Assembly (NCBI GenBank): GCA_963791625.1
Contig: CAWBTA010000006.1
Span: 930,001 to 994,000, forward strand
DNA length: 64,000 nt
Source of the DNA: JANMCE01 sp963791625
Lineage (GTDB): Bacteria; Actinomycetota; Acidimicrobiia; Acidimicrobiales; Ilumatobacteraceae
Reading direction: 5' to 3'
The notes beneath the pieces were generated by a model. That model did not search any database. It was not told the DNA's origin and was given only the letters and a program-made list of their open reading frames with translations. Both the position numbers and the translations under genes were made by a program. Numbering within the stretch: the stretch's first letter is position 1; every line of letters begins with the position of its first letter. This document shows, one piece after another, positions 53,772 to 62,572 of this stretch.

Positions 53772-56565
53772 GTGCTTGTCGGTCGCGAGCAGGAGACGGG
53801 TCTCATCGATGAACTCCTGCAGGACGCGCGCTCGGGCCGAAGCGCTGTTCTCGTGCTGGTTGGCGAGGTCGGATCAGGCAAGAGCGCGCTGCTGGACTAT
53901 GCCCGAACGCAGGCGACCGACATGAGCCTGCTGCGTGCCCGTGGCATTCAGTCCGAAGCACAGATTCCGTTCGCAGCGCTTTTCGAACTGCTCCGACCCG
54001 CGCTTGGTCAGCTTGCTGGTTTGGCGGTTCCCCAACGTGCCGCACTCGAGAGCGCGCTCGCTCTTCGCCCAGCCCAGGCTCATGATCGTTTTGCTGTTGG
54101 TGCCGGAACTCTCGCACTGTTGGCTGCGTACTGTGAGGACACACCGCTCCTCGTTCTGATCGACGATGCGCAGTGGATTGACCCATCAAGCGCGGCTGCA
54201 CTTCTGTTTGCCCTTCGACGATTTGTCGCTGATCGCATCACCGTCATTCTCGGCGCGCGCGAAGGGGTGCCGGCACTTCACGACGGCACCGATCTCCGCG
54301 TCCATCAGGTAAACGGACTTGACTGGCAAGCGGCTCAACAACTCCTCGCTCAGGGCGCAGATGGGCGCGCCTTTACCGATGACGTTGTCGACCGATTGCA
54401 TCGGGCAACAAATGGGAATCCGCTCGCCCTGATCGAACTTGCAGTGGCCGGCCCAGCTCTTGACCCGGGGTTGCCATGGGACGCTCCGCTGCCGGTCGTC
54501 ACGACGATTGGTCGCCTTTATCTCGAACGATGCTCGGCCCTGCCGCCGCCGACACTCGATCTGCTCCTACTGCTCGCGGCAAGCGACACCGATGACGTCT
54601 CACTGCTGATTCGCGCCGCCCGACGCGCCGGGTTTGACGACAGCGACCTTGTCGCTGCGGAAAAGGCTGGACTCGTGGTCGTGTCCGCGGATCGTGTCGA
54701 GTTTCGCCACCCCCTTCTGAGATCGGCACTCTATGCCGACACGAGCCGCGGACCGTCGCCGTGCTGCTCACCAGGCGTTGGCGGACGTGCTGCCCGATGC
54801 GGAGGCCGATCGTCGGGCCTGGCATCTGGCCCTGGCAGCCCTGGGCCCTGATGTCGCCGTGAGCTCTGCTTTGGAGCAGGCCGCACTGAGGGCTCGGGCC
54901 CGCAGTGCATACGAGGTTGCATCTATCGCCTTTGAGCGCTCGGAAACGCATGCCGTCACTGACGCCCGTCGCAGTGAGCTCCGCTTCGCTGCCGCCGACT
55001 GCGCGTGGTTGGCCGGCGCCGCGAGCCGAGCGTTCGCACTACTGAACAGACCGGCAGCCGACGAACGTCCGGACGTGAGGGCGGCTATCGACAACTTGCG
55101 AGGCCACATCGCCACGCGACTTGGGCCCGTTGCGGAGGGACAGCGGATACTGCTGGAAGGCGCCGACCGCGTAGCGGACACTGACCCTGATCGGGCCGTG
55201 ATCATGCTTGCGGAGGCCGTGAACGCGGCGTTCTACGCAGGTGACGCCAGAGGGATGAGCGACGCAGCTGCGCGCATCCAATCGCTACGTTCCAGGATTA
55301 TCGGGCGTCGTAGCGAGTTCTTTGCCAAGATTGCAGAAGGTATGGCCCTTATCTTCGTCGGTGGCGGCGACGTGAGAGGGGCTGTGCTCGTTCGCGAAGC
55401 AGTCGACCTCGTCGAGCAATTCGATGAACTGGCCGAAGATCCGCGATTGTTGGCCTGGGCGGCCATGGGACCGCTCTGGTTGAGGGAATCAAAGGGGGGC
55501 ACGGCGCTGGCAGTGCGAGCCATTGCGACGGCCCGGGCCCAATCGGCCGTTGGGGTGCTCCCGTTTCTCTTGAGTCACGTCGCAGTCGACGCGGTTGCCT
55601 CCGACCGCTGGGCGGAGGCGGAAGCGGGTTTCCATGAGGCGATCGCTCTTGCACGAGAAACGGGACAGCGCACGGATCTCGCATTTGCCCTCGCCCGGCT
55701 GGGCTGGTTGGAAGCGCGCCAGGGGAGGGACGAGTCGTGCCGCTCGCATGTGACGGAAGCCCGCGCACTGGGGCTGGAACTCGGCCTCGGACTGACCGGG
55801 ATCTGGTGCCACGCGGCGCTTGGCGATCTTGAAGTGGCGGCCGGACACTATGAGGCAGCGCTTTCGCACTTCGATGAGATGCAGCAGTTGATGCGGCAGC
55901 GTGAGATCGGTGACGTCGATCTGTCTCCGGCGCCAAACTTGGTGGAACTTCATCTGCGTCTCGGTAGGCGACCGGAAGCCCAATTGGCGTTCGCGCTCTA
56001 CGAGAGGGAGGCCCTGGCTAAAGGGCAGCCGTGGGCGCTGGCGAGAGCGGCTCGCTGCTGCGGTCTGCTTGCGGCCGATGACCAGTTCGAACCTCACTTC
56101 GAGGCAGCACTGCTTCTGCACGAGCAGACTCCGGACATCTTCGAGTCGGCGCGTAGTCGTCTCGCCTACGGTGCCCGGCTCCGGCGCTCCCGCCGTCGGA
56201 CACTCGCTCGGGACCAACTTCGTACGGCGGTGGAGATCTTCGATCGTCTGGGCGCTACGCCGTGGTCGGACCTGAGCCGTATCGAACTGGCCGCGACTGG
56301 AGAAACGGCTCGTCAACGGACACTGTCCACCCGCGACGATCTGTCTCCACAAGAGTTGCAGATCGCTCTGCTCCTCACCTCGGGTCGCACAACCCGTGAA
56401 GCAGCTGCAACCATGTTTCTCAGTCCAAAGACGATCGAGTATCACTTGCGAAGCGTGTACCGAAAACTCGAGGTCAACTCGCGCGATCAACTTGCTATAG
56501 CCATGCAATGGGCGGCCAAGCAAGAATCGACACCGCGGCATGGACACGAAGTGACGCGCGGGTAG
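53772..56565 (+). CDS. LuxR-family ATPase regulator, LAL type (frameshifted)
   Basis: Large ATP-binding LuxR regulator of about 930 residues. The N-terminal AAA module has Walker A LVGEVGSGKSALLDYA and Walker B LLVLIDDAQWIDPSSA; the middle is rich in TPR-like helices; the C-terminus is a GerE/LuxR helix-turn-helix, DLSPQELQIALLLTSGRTTREAAATMFLSPKTIEYHL. The frame breaks near 54745: deleting one C from GAGCCGCG restores ADTSADRRRAAHQALADVLP. The start is GTG 53772. It probably activates the divergent methyltransferase-hydrolase-glycosyltransferase genes. Confidence 0.9.
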
Positions 56566-56628
56566 AGTGTTGATGAAGTCTCGGTGCTGGGTGCTTGTTC
56601 GACCCTGCGACGACGATGAGGAGGTCAG

Positions 56629-56682
56629 ATGCTCGACAGCTCCATGTTGCCCGTCTGCTGGCCACGGCCCGCTATCCCCTGA
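56629..56682 (+). CDS. Possible 17-residue leader peptide
   Basis: A short frame, ATG to TGA, preceded by a near-consensus ribosome-binding site GAGGAGG at the right spacing. It encodes MLDSSMLPVCWPRPAIP. It sits 110 bp upstream of the PRC-barrel gene, where no other gene is present. Such frames can act as leader peptides, but short frames with good RBS also arise by chance in GC-rich DNA. Confidence 0.3.
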   Translation: MLDSSMLPVCWPRPAIP

Positions 56683-56792
56683 CGTGCTTGACGTCCGGTA
56701 ACCGACCGGGCACGAACCATCTCAAATCCACAGCCTGTTCGTCGCGCGTCTGCTCGGCGACGGGTGTATCACCGACCACCTTGGAGGTCACT

Positions 56793-57128
56793 ATGACGGA
56801 CCAATCACTACCATTCGAACTTCCGGATGACGCAGAGTTCCGCGGCCATGAAGTCGTTGACGAAAACGGCGTCACCGTTGGCAAGATCACCGACATCGTG
56901 TATGACCATCGCACCGAGCAGCCTCGATGGGGCGTCGTTGCCACCGGTTTTCTGAAGTCCGACCACTACGTGCCCCTCGTCGCCAAGACGTACATGAGCG
57001 AGAGCGGAGCGGTCGTCGTGCCGTACGACAAACAAACAATCCTGCACTCACCGAAGGCCGCTCGTGATCACGTCCTTTCCCCGATGAAGGAACGGGAACT
57101 CGAGCACCACTACGCATTGGCGCAATAG
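56793..57128 (+). CDS. PRC-barrel domain protein
   Basis: A 111-residue protein with one PRC-barrel domain: FRGHEVVDENGVTVGKITDIVYDHRTEQPRWGVV is the first two-thirds, followed by VPLVAKTYMSESGAVVVPYDK. The ATG at 56793 follows GGAGG. Stand-alone PRC-barrel proteins are known in stress and photosynthetic contexts but with no proven reaction. It opens a group of genes that look stress-related. Confidence 0.87.
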   Translation: MTDQSLPFELPDDAEFRGHEVVDENGVTVGKITDIVYDHRTEQPRWGVVATGFLKSDHYVPLVAKTYMSESGAVVVPYDKQTILHSPKAARDHVLSPMKERELEHHYALAQ

Positions 57129-57250
57129 TCAGCACTTCATATCCTCGAAATCGCCGATTGACCGCCGCGACAAACGAACGACGTCACACGCTCGCTAGTA
57201 TCCGTTGCCGAGACGATTGAAGGATTCCTGTCTTGGTCTGAGGGTAAGGG

Positions 57251-58522
57251 GTGTGGGTGGCCGGTCATTCTGAGTCCCGCGAGATACACACAAGTGACCT
57301 GCTGCTGCCCACATCGCTCGGGTCGGGCGCGCCGCGTGGCGTTGGTGAGCTGAGGAGTGACCTCGGGGATGGAGACGGTGCAAAGCGCCAGGCGAAGCAG
57401 ACCTGGGCCGACGTTCCGTGGCGAACGATCGTTGCGACGATAGGGCTGGTCATCTCGGCGGCGCTGGCCTTGGCCGTGGTGTATCTGGCTTCCCGTGTCA
57501 TTGTTTGGGTCCTGATGGCTGGGTTCTTCGCCCTTGTGCTGGCCCGCCCGGTGGGTTGGTTGCAGCAGCGATTTCATGTTCGTCGAGGCCTCGCTGTCGC
57601 TGTTGTCGTGCTCCTGACCGCTGGCTTTGTTGCGGGCCTCACAGCCCTGTTTGTTATCCCCCTGCGCCGACAAATTGTTGCCATCGTGACCGACTTGCCA
57701 GGGACAGTTCGACAGGCATCTGCGGGTCAGGGCCAGGTCGGACGACTGTTGGCGCGGCTTGGTCTGCAGAGAATTGTTCAGCAGAACGAGGCGTCGCTCA
57801 TCAGCGGCGCCAAATCCATTGAGGATGCGGCGCCGGGATATCTCGGCTCAGTGGTGCAGTCCTTGCTGGCTGTCGTGACGGTGGCCGTCACGACATGTCT
57901 CATGCTCAGCCAATCGACGCTGTTGAGTCGTGCGGGCCTTCACATGATGCCGCTACGGCATCGGGCATTGATGAGGCAGGTTGGGCGCGACGCCGCGTCA
58001 GCCGTGAGCGGGTACATGAGCGGAAACCTGATCATCAGCGGTTGTGCCGGACTGTGCTCCTTCGCGGTCTTGGCAATCCTTCGCGTCCCAAGCCCACTCA
58101 TCTTGGCCCTCTGGGTTGCGTTCGCAGACCTTATTCCGCTGGTGGGAGCAACCCTCGGGGCAATAGCCGCGGTGATCGCCGCGTTCTTTGTGAGTCCGAC
58201 CGCCGGGATCATCGCGCTGGTTTTCTTCGCCCTCTATCAGCAGTTCGAAAACAGCGTCTTGACGACTGTCATCATGTCTCGCGCCGTTCGTGTGAATCCA
58301 CTGGTTGTGCTCTTAAGCGTGTTGATCGGCGTGGAGCTGTTCGGGTTTGTAGGCGCGCTCTTGGCTGTTCCGATGGCGGGTGCCGCGACCGTGATCATCA
58401 AGGAAATGTGGCTCCATCGGCCGAGCACGCGGGACGAGTTGCTGATCGTTACCAAACCGGAACATCGGTCCACCGCGCCGGCTCCCGCGTCTCGGCTGCG
58501 CTCGCTCCTGCATCGACGATAG
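57251..58522 (+). CDS. AI-2E family transporter
   Basis: Integral membrane protein of 423 residues with the typical seven or eight helices and the C-terminal LILALWVAFADLIPLVGATLGAIAAV and GVELFGFVGALLAVPMAG motifs of the AI-2E/PerM family. Members export AI-2 or act as Na+/H+ or other antiporters. The long N-terminal polar stretch (to about residue 55) is less conserved, so the GTG at 57251 could be upstream of the true start. It is followed after 8 bp by the PPOX gene on the other strand. Confidence 0.87.
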   Translation: MWVAGHSESREIHTSDLLLPTSLGSGAPRGVGELRSDLGDGDGAKRQAKQTWADVPWRTIVATIGLVISAALALAVVYLASRVIVWVLMAGFFALVLARPVGWLQQRFHVRRGLAVAVVVLLTAGFVAGLTALFVIPLRRQIVAIVTDLPGTVRQASAGQGQVGRLLARLGLQRIVQQNEASLISGAKSIEDAAPGYLGSVVQSLLAVVTVAVTTCLMLSQSTLLSRAGLHMMPLRHRALMRQVGRDAASAVSGYMSGNLIISGCAGLCSFAVLAILRVPSPLILALWVAFADLIPLVGATLGAIAAVIAAFFVSPTAGIIALVFFALYQQFENSVLTTVIMSRAVRVNPLVVLLSVLIGVELFGFVGALLAVPMAGAATVIIKEMWLHRPSTRDELLIVTKPEHRSTAPAPASRLRSLLHRR

Positions 58523-58530
58523 ACCTTCCG

Positions 58531-58962
58531 TCAGCCGACGGCAGTCACCTCGGTGGTGATTCGTCGACCGCTGATACTTTCCACGTCCATCGCGAACCAG
58601 TGGGATTTGGCGCCGGGGGCGAAGATCGGAATGTGGGCGGAACGGAGGTCGTCATACTGTGCGCCGAGCGCCCGGGTCACCTCGAGGGCGTGGCCGCGTG
58701 CGACGACGCTCCACGCAACCGATGCGCTCTCCCAACCGTCGATCTCAAATGCTACGGATTTCATCGAAACGTTCGTGAGGACCGTTGTTGCGTCGGTGCG
58801 AAAGACAATCTCGCCGTTCACGATGACGTAGTTGACCGGAAGGATCATTGGTCCGCGCTCATCGCAGAAACCGATTCGCCCGAAGTTGGTGACGTCCAGG
58901 AGCGATTCGCATTCGGGCTCTCCAAGCTGCTCGACTACGGCATCAGCGTGGACTTCGATCAT
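58531..58962 (-). CDS. Pyridoxamine 5'-phosphate oxidase-like (PPOX/FMN-binding) protein
   Basis: A 143-residue split-barrel flavin/F420-binding-type protein. SLLDVTNFGRIGFCDERGPMILPVNYVIVNGEIVFRT is the typical opening, and the WSVVARGHALEV segment follows. Proteins of this fold bind FMN, F420 or haem. The ATG at 58962 is preceded by GGAGGAAG. A DosR-like 15-mer sits 59 bp upstream. It is divergent from the BON-domain gene. Confidence 0.86.
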   Translation of the reverse strand: MIEVHADAVVEQLGEPECESLLDVTNFGRIGFCDERGPMILPVNYVIVNGEIVFRTDATTVLTNVSMKSVAFEIDGWESASVAWSVVARGHALEVTRALGAQYDDLRSAHIPIFAPGAKSHWFAMDVESISGRRITTEVTAVG

Positions 58963-59020
58963 GGCGACTTCCTCCGTCAGAGTGGTGTCTTTATGGTGGC
59001 GCTTAGGCGGGCTGCTTCCC

Positions 59021-59035
59021 AGAGTCGTTGGTCCT
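59021..59035 (-). promoter_or_regulatory. DosR-box-like 15-mer upstream of the PPOX gene
   Basis: AGAGTCGTTGGTCCT (plus strand) reads AGGACCAACGACTCT toward the gene, near the mycobacterial DosR consensus GGGACTTNNGNCCCT. It is 59 bp upstream of the PPOX start and 109 bp upstream of the BON gene. It matches the 15-mer at 63593 at 10 of 15 positions, with the outer half-sites almost identical. Confidence 0.4.
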
Positions 59036-59143
59036 GCCGTAACTGGCCACATGTCCGGACTGCGCAGGGCGGTCGCCTCTGAGCCCGCCGAGCGCTTGGG
59101 CTTAGGGTGAACCTAGACAACAATCGTTCTCAGGAGGAACCCG

Positions 59144-59803
59144 ATGACTGCGCTTAGCACCAAGGAAAAGACGCTTCTCGATGATGTGATCGAGGAGCTG
59201 TCCGATGACCCGAGGGTTGATATCCACACGATCGCGGTGGCCGCCGACGGTGACATCATCGCCCTGTCCGGAACCGTCTGCAGCTACATCGAGAAGCGAA
59301 ATGCAGAACGTGCTGCCCTTCGGGTTCGAGGTGTCGGTGGCGTGGCGAACAGTCTTGCGGTACATGCTCCCGGATCGCCAACCGATGTCGACATCGCGCA
59401 GACCGCCGAGATGGTGCTCGAGTGGAATCCCAACGTACCGAGGGGCGCGGTCAAAGTGATCGTGCGCGGTGGTCACGTCACGCTTGAAGGCCAGGTTCCG
59501 TTTCAGTATCAGCGAGAAGCGGCGGTGCACGGTGTGAGCAATCTGCGCGGGGTGCTCGGCGTGGTCAACCAGGTGAGCGTGCGCAATCCGGCACAGCCCA
59601 AACAGGTGAAGAGCAAGATTGTGGCGGCGCTGCATCGCAACGCTGACATCGACGCGAAGCACGTCGCTGTCACTACTGACGGAGGAACGGTGACGCTGAC
59701 CGGGAAGGTTCGCTCGTGGTCCGAGCGAGAAGAGATCGCACGGGCGGCATGGGGCGCACCTGGCGTGCAAGAGGTCAAGAATGACATCACCATCGGGTAC
59801 TGA
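59144..59803 (+). CDS. Triple BON-domain protein
   Basis: A 219-residue protein made of three tandem BON domains (about residues 10-75, 85-150 and 150-219). Each has the pattern of a leading helix, then VxGDIIALSGTV/GGHVTLEGQV/GGTVTLTGKV. BON proteins bind membranes or other proteins and are often osmotic- or stress-induced. The ATG follows CAGGAGG. No signal peptide is evident, so it may be cytoplasmic. Confidence 0.9.
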   Translation: MTALSTKEKTLLDDVIEELSDDPRVDIHTIAVAADGDIIALSGTVCSYIEKRNAERAALRVRGVGGVANSLAVHAPGSPTDVDIAQTAEMVLEWNPNVPRGAVKVIVRGGHVTLEGQVPFQYQREAAVHGVSNLRGVLGVVNQVSVRNPAQPKQVKSKIVAALHRNADIDAKHVAVTTDGGTVTLTGKVRSWSEREEIARAAWGAPGVQEVKNDITIGY

Positions 59804-59849
59804 CCCGTCGTTCGACGGCAAATGTCGGCGCCGAACGTAGACTTCGGGC

Positions 59850-61559
59850 GTGAACCGACTGAGGTCGTGGCCACCCGGCTGGCGCATGCTTCAGCACTAC
59901 CGCAGGGAATCGCTTCGCCACGACGTGCAGGCCGGCGTGGCGCTCACCGCACTGTTGATCCCGGCGGGCATGGCCTACGCACAGGCCGCCGGGCTCGATC
60001 CCGTCTACGGACTGTACGCCGCAAGTGTGCCGCTCGTTGCCTATGCCGTCTTCGGTCCGTCGCGCATTCTGGTCCTCGGGCCCGACTCATCGCTCACACC
60101 GCTGATCGTCGCCGCGGTGCTGCCGTTTGCGAGCAGCGATCCGTCCGCTCGGATCGTGGTGGCATCCGCGTTGGCGATACTTGCCGGCGTCATGTGTGTG
60201 ATCGGGGGAGTGGTCCGACTCGGTTTCCTCACAGACCTGCTGTCCTTACCCGTTCGATACGGCTACCTGACCGGCATCGCCCTGACCGTCGCGGTCGGTC
60301 AGATCCCGAAGTTGCTGGGTATAGCGGGCCGTTCCGGCTCCCTGTTCGACACGATCAGCGATATCAACCAGGGGATCGTGCATCGCTCCGTTCGCTGGGA
60401 ATCGGTCACGGTTGGTGTAGCCGTCCTCGCTCTGGTTCTGCTGATGCGACGATGGAAACCAATCGTGCCGGGAGTTCTGCTGGCTGTCATCGGCGCCATT
60501 GCTGCCAGCACGGCGTTTGGTCTGCGGCACCGGGGCCTGATGATGGTGGGGGATCTGCCCCGTCACCTTCCCCGGCTGGTGTGGCCCGCCCTCAGTTTGC
60601 ATGATGCCAGCGAACTGGTGACGGCGGCATTCGGCGTTGCGCTGGTGTCGTTCGCCGACACCAGCTTGTTGTCACAGTCGTTCGCTCGTCGCACCGGAAG
60701 TGACGTCAACCCGAACGAGGAACTCGTCGCCCTCGGCTTCGCCAACATTGCCAGCGGGCTTTTCCAAGGATTCCCGGTGAGCGCCTCGGCCTCGCGAACG
60801 CCGGTTGCGGAGTCGTCAGGGGCTCGCACGCAGCTCACCGGGATAGTGGGCGCGGTTGTGATCGGCGCCGTGCTGCTCGGTGCCAATGGAGTGTTTCGCA
60901 ATCTGCCCGTCGCTGCGCTCGCAGGAATCGTCATAGCAGCAGCGATCGGACTGGTCGAGGTCGGCCCGATCATCCGACTCGCCCGCGTCAGGCCGACCGA
61001 AATGATCCAGGGTGTGGTGGCCTTTGCCGGCGTCGCCATTGTCGGGGCAATTCAGGGCGTACTCATCGCCGTCGCCGTTTCGTTGGTGACCTTCTTCGCC
61101 AAGGGGTGGCGGCCCCACATCACCACGCTGGTGCGCGTCGACGGTTTCAAGGGCTACCACGACATAGACCGGCATCCCGAAGGCCGCCAGATCCCTGGAC
61201 TCGTACTCCTGCGATTCGACGCACCGCTGTTCTTTGCCAACGCCGGCGCCTTCCGTCGGGAAGTGCTGCGGTTGGCGGATCCAACCGTTGGGGTGCGCCG
61301 CGTCATCGTGACGGCCGAACCGATCACCGATATCGACTCAACCGCTACCGAAACGCTGGACGATCTCGTCGTTGAACTGGAGCGCCGCGGCATCACCCTT
61401 GCCTTTGCAGAGCTCAAAGGTCATGTGCGCGAGATCCTCGAACGGGCCGGTTTGGTCGAACAGATAGGGCGTGGGCGCTTCTACCGGACCATTGGCGAAG
61501 CCGTGAAGGCCTACCTGGCAGAGGAGTCCGTCGAGTGGGTGGACTGGGAAGACCGGTGA
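59850..61559 (+). CDS. SulP-family anion transporter with STAS domain
   Basis: Membrane transporter of 569 residues. The first helices contain LTALLIPAGMAYAQAAGLDPVYGLY, and GPDSSLTPLIVAAVLPF is the family motif after helix 2. About 10-12 helices run to residue 410. The C-terminal part (about 425-560) is a STAS domain with DSTATETLDDLVVELERRGI. SulP proteins carry sulfate, bicarbonate or other anions. It starts at GTG 59850, 46 bp after the BON gene, with no obvious terminator between them. Confidence 0.9.
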   Translation: MNRLRSWPPGWRMLQHYRRESLRHDVQAGVALTALLIPAGMAYAQAAGLDPVYGLYAASVPLVAYAVFGPSRILVLGPDSSLTPLIVAAVLPFASSDPSARIVVASALAILAGVMCVIGGVVRLGFLTDLLSLPVRYGYLTGIALTVAVGQIPKLLGIAGRSGSLFDTISDINQGIVHRSVRWESVTVGVAVLALVLLMRRWKPIVPGVLLAVIGAIAASTAFGLRHRGLMMVGDLPRHLPRLVWPALSLHDASELVTAAFGVALVSFADTSLLSQSFARRTGSDVNPNEELVALGFANIASGLFQGFPVSASASRTPVAESSGARTQLTGIVGAVVIGAVLLGANGVFRNLPVAALAGIVIAAAIGLVEVGPIIRLARVRPTEMIQGVVAFAGVAIVGAIQGVLIAVAVSLVTFFAKGWRPHITTLVRVDGFKGYHDIDRHPEGRQIPGLVLLRFDAPLFFANAGAFRREVLRLADPTVGVRRVIVTAEPITDIDSTATETLDDLVVELERRGITLAFAELKGHVREILERAGLVEQIGRGRFYRTIGEAVKAYLAEESVEWVDWEDR

Positions 61560-61574
61560 AGCCAGCGGTCTCCG

Positions 61575-62570
61575 TCAGGACACCCTGACTTGATTCGGAC
61601 AGGGGCGCTGTTCAGCCAGGTCATCGAGGTTTGCGCACGTCACCTGAGCGATGGCGGCCAGGGCCTCGGTCGTCAGGAACGCCTGATGAGCGGTGATGAG
61701 CACGTTCGGAAACGTGAGGAGGCGGGCGAAGACATCATCGTCAAGAATGTCGCCTGAGCGATCCTCGAAGAACAGGGCCCGCTCCTCCTCATAGACGTCA
61801 AGCGCAAGCGAACCGATGTGTCCGGACTTGAGCGCATCCACCACGGCCACGGTGTCGATGAGCGGACCGCGTCCGGTGTTCACCAGCATGACCCCGCGTT
61901 TGCAGCGAGCAATGGTCGACGCGTTCACGAGGTGGTGCGTTGCTTCGATGAGTGGGGCGTTCAGCGAGATGATGTCGCAATGCGGCCACAGTTCATCGAG
62001 TGGCGTGTACTCGATACCGAGGTCGACGAGGGCAGGGTCGACAACGGGGTCCGCCGCCAAAACATGGCACCGAAAGTGCCACAACAAACGGGCGACGAGG
62101 GCCCCAATCTTGCCGGTGCCGACCACGCCAACCGTCTTGCCGTTTAGGTCGAAGCCAACGAGTCCTTCAAGGCTGAAGTTGCGATCCCGCACGCGCTCAT
62201 AGGCGCGAGGGATGTGTCGGTTGACCGCCAAAATCAGCGCAATGGTGTGCTCGGCGACGGCGTTGGGGGAGTAGGCCGGAACCCGCACCACGGTAAGCCC
62301 CAACTCGTCGGCAGTCGAGAGATCGACGTGATTGAAACCCGCAGACCGCAACGCCACGTAGCTCACGCCCACGTCAGCCAGCTGCCGAAGTACGGCATCG
62401 CCCAGATCGTCGTTTACAAACGCGCAAACGGCTCGGCATCCCGTCGCCAACGTTGCTGTCTCCTTCGTCAAGCGGGCCTCGACGAATTGGATCCGATGGT
62501 TGGATGTTGCAAACGCATCGTCAAAGCTGGCCCGGTCGTAGCTTCTGGTCGAGAACATGCAGACGTCCAT
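61575..62570 (-). CDS. D-2-hydroxyacid dehydrogenase (D-lactate dehydrogenase-like)
   Basis: NAD-dependent dehydrogenase of 331 residues that could reduce pyruvate to D-lactate. The Rossmann motif is VGVVGTGKIGALVARLL. Catalytic residues are in NTGRGPLID (Arg), DVYEEERALFF (Glu) and VLITAHQAFLTTEAL (His). The FFEDRSGDILDD segment is the mark of the D-lactate dehydrogenase branch (LdhA). It begins 2 bp after the pfkB stop, so the two genes form one unit. Confidence 0.9.
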   Translation of the reverse strand: MDVCMFSTRSYDRASFDDAFATSNHRIQFVEARLTKETATLATGCRAVCAFVNDDLGDAVLRQLADVGVSYVALRSAGFNHVDLSTADELGLTVVRVPAYSPNAVAEHTIALILAVNRHIPRAYERVRDRNFSLEGLVGFDLNGKTVGVVGTGKIGALVARLLWHFRCHVLAADPVVDPALVDLGIEYTPLDELWPHCDIISLNAPLIEATHHLVNASTIARCKRGVMLVNTGRGPLIDTVAVVDALKSGHIGSLALDVYEEERALFFEDRSGDILDDDVFARLLTFPNVLITAHQAFLTTEALAAIAQVTCANLDDLAEQRPCPNQVRVS

Positions 62571-62572
62571 GG

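Noticed and set aside
55489..56547. A 352-codon minus-strand frame inside the LAL regulator
   Set aside because: It is antisense to the conserved TPR and LuxR region and shows no motif.
57895..59082. A 395-codon plus-strand frame overlapping the AI-2E and PPOX genes
   Set aside because: It crosses two recognisable genes in another frame, has Arg/His/Cys-rich composition and no family.
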